From positions 1 through 6,722 of the forward strand of contig PTKB01000151.1 in NCBI GenBank assembly GCA_002937555.1: a stretch of 6,722 nucleotides of DNA. Direction: 5' to 3'. The notes under the pieces were generated by a model, which was given only the letters and a program-made list of their open reading frames with translations, did no database searches and was not told the origin of the DNA. Of the stretch, positions 5,172 through 6,722 are shown one piece after another; the stretch's first letter is position 1; every line of letters begins with the position of its first letter. The stretch comes from Alphaproteobacteria bacterium MarineAlpha10_Bin2 (lineage in GTDB: Bacteria; Pseudomonadota; Alphaproteobacteria; UBA828). Both the position numbers and the translations under genes were made by a program.

Positions 5172-6722
5172 TTACTCCAGTTCGATGATGGAGAAATCGT
5201 ACCAATTGGCTGGCGGATTGACGAAGTGCGTCACCTGGGGACTGAGGACCAGGGGGTTGTAGTAGACGAACTTCACCGCAAAGGCGAAATCTTGGCCGAT
5301 GATGATGTCATTGGCCTGTTGGTACAGAGCCGCGGCTTTTGCTTTGTCTTTCTGCTTGACCGCTTCGTCGAACAGCTTGTCGACTTCCGGGTTGCAGTAC
5401 CAGCCGACATTGAAGCCGTTCGGCGGATGGTAGTCGCAACGCGTCATCACCTGGGTCCAGAACGGAATTGTCCAGCCCCAGCCGATCTCGTTCATTTGCA
5501 GCTCATCGGGCATGCCCTTGAGCCATTTTCCCATATAGGTGATCCACTCGATCTTGTTGAGTTTGGCGTTAACGCCGATCTTTTTCAGGTCGCGCTGGAT
5601 GGATTTCTCCCAGACTTCATTGTAGCCATACTCATAGATGTCGAAATCAAGCTCCAGGCCGTCTGGATAACCCGCTTCCGCGAGCAGGGCCTTGGCGCCT
5701 TCGGGATCGTATTTAACCGGCGCGTAACCTGGCTTATAGGCATAGGTGCCGGGGCTCAGCATACCCATTTCGGCACGCCCCGTGCCCTTGAGAATGCCGT
5801 TGGCGATGGCGTCGCGATCGATCGCCATGTTGATCGCCTTGCGCACCCTGACATCCTGCATCATCTTATTCTTGAAGTTGAAGAAGATCATCCAGATCGA
5901 CGGAATGTTCTCGTTGGTGGTGACCGTGAAGCCCTCGTTCTTCAAGTTCTCGAGCTCTTCCCACGGCGCTTCCATGATCATCGACACTTCGCCGGCGCGG
6001 ATCGCGTTGAGGCGGGTGGCCTGATCCGGCAACGGCTGGAAGATGAGCCGTTCGAGCTTCGCCTTGTTGCCCCAATAATCGTCGTTGCGTTCCATCACCA
6101 GCTTGATGTTCTGCTCGCGCTCGACGAATTTGAACGGGCCGGTACCGACCGGATTGAGGGCGAACTGTTCGTTGCCCATTTCCTTGACGGCGGTGGGGCT
6201 GACGATCATCGGCATGCCGCACGCGACCACGCCCATCTGAAGCCACTCATAGTTGGTTTGGTTGAGCGTGATCTTGACCGTCATATCGCCAGTCACCTCG
6301 ACCGACTTGATCCAGCGGGTGTAATAGCCAAGATACGCCGCCGCCTGATCGAAGGCGTGCTCGGCGTCGGACGCCATGAAGCGGTCATAGTTCCATTTGA
6401 CGACATCGGCATCGACCGAGGTGCCGTCATGGAATCTAACATTCTCACGGATGGCGAAGGTATAGACGGTGCCATCGTCATTGACTGTCCAGGATTCAGC
6501 GATGGCCGGCTTGAGCTTGGCAGTCTTGGCATTGGGGTCGCTCAAATCGAGCATTACCAGGCCTTCGAACATGGAATGAATGGCGTTGGTCGTCAGCCAG
6601 CCGCAGGCGACGTGCGGATCGAGAATGCTCATCTCGCTCGACATGCCCCAGACGAAGGTGCCGCCCTCCGAGTTCGGATGGAGTTCGTTGGAGGGGCTCC
6701 CGGTCATCCACAAGCACATGGG
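5172..6722 (-). CDS. Peptide/nickel-type ABC importer substrate-binding protein (SBP family 5), 5' end outside window
   Basis: Periplasmic solute receptor of the DppA/OppA/NikA/GsiB family, which delivers its ligand to the permeases encoded downstream. At least 515 residues are visible. The domain opens with GGTFVWGMSSEMSILDPHV, then IHSMFEGLV and the family signature region YTFAIRENVRFHDGTSVDAD. The middle has NPVGTGPFKFVE and VRKAINMAIDRDAIANGIL, and the C-terminal lobe ends in WYDFSIIELE before TAA 5174-5172. The first Met in the window (6719) is followed by MCLWMTGSPSNE, which is not a signal peptide, and the frame remains open to the edge, so the true start and export signal lie outside. 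Family proteins bind di/oligopeptides, heme, nickel complexes, glutathione or opines. The amidase fragment at the operon end hints at a peptide- or amide-containing ligand, but this is inference. As first gene of the operon it is normally the most highly expressed; promoter and regulator are not visible. Confidence 0.95.
   Translation of the reverse strand, partial: PMCLWMTGSPSNELHPNSEGGTFVWGMSSEMSILDPHVACGWLTTNAIHSMFEGLVMLDLSDPNAKTAKLKPAIAESWTVNDDGTVYTFAIRENVRFHDGTSVDADVVKWNYDRFMASDAEHAFDQAAAYLGYYTRWIKSVEVTGDMTVKITLNQTNYEWLQMGVVACGMPMIVSPTAVKEMGNEQFALNPVGTGPFKFVEREQNIKLVMERNDDYWGNKAKLERLIFQPLPDQATRLNAIRAGEVSMIMEAPWEELENLKNEGFTVTTNENIPSIWMIFFNFKNKMMQDVRVRKAINMAIDRDAIANGILKGTGRAEMGMLSPGTYAYKPGYAPVKYDPEGAKALLAEAGYPDGLELDFDIYEYGYNEVWEKSIQRDLKKIGVNAKLNKIEWITYMGKWLKGMPDELQMNEIGWGWTIPFWTQVMTRCDYHPPNGFNVGWYCNPEVDKLFDEAVKQKDKAKAAALYQQANDIIIGQDFAFAVKFVYYNPLVLSPQVTHFVNPPANWYDFSIIELE

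Noticed and set aside
6490..6719. Met at 6719 as the true start of the binding protein
   Set aside because: The following residues are not a signal peptide and the frame stays open to the edge, so the gene is more likely truncated by the window.

Overview
The window is most likely from an alphaproteobacterium, perhaps Rhodospirillales-like and possibly from an environmental assembly. That is an impression from protein character and moderate GC content, not a database placement. About 5.6 kb (1134-6722) is one minus-strand operon for a complete peptide/nickel-type (Dpp/Opp/Gsi class) ABC importer. Nothing that looks like a new biological system is visible; the unusual part is the scrambled first 1.1 kb.

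Transport operon, in transcription order (right to left): an extracytoplasmic substrate-binding protein (5' end cut by the window edge); a 153-bp gap with a strong GC-rich hairpin; a DppB-type permease; a DppC-type permease; a DppD-type ATPase; a DppF-type ATPase; and, 35 bp further, the beginning of an amidase-signature enzyme. Two junctions (permease B/permease C and ATPase D/ATPase F) are ATGA stop-start overlaps and the permease C/ATPase D gap is 14 bp, so the transporter genes are almost certainly cotranscribed and translationally coupled. The binding protein would capture a peptide- or amide-like solute in the periplasm, the two permeases would form the channel and the two ATPases would power it. 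The amidase at the end would originally have hydrolysed an amide bond, perhaps in the imported compound.

Left end (1 to about 1100): the amidase keeps only about 106 family-like residues and lacks its serine-containing catalytic core. Its homology stops near 781. From there to about 523 the plus strand carries what reads as a frame-broken relic of the C-terminal third of an FMN-dependent alpha-hydroxy-acid dehydrogenase (LldD-like). Next comes a 26-bp GC-rich near-perfect palindrome (497-522). From 490 to the left edge the minus strand holds an open LamG/concanavalin A-like domain fragment that begins in mid-domain. At least two breakpoints are therefore stacked here. This could be a real rearrangement or gene graveyard, or a chimeric junction in cloning or assembly, and the sequence alone cannot decide.

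The window shows no tRNA, rRNA, CRISPR array, recognisable transposase or phage gene. The operon promoter lies beyond the right edge.
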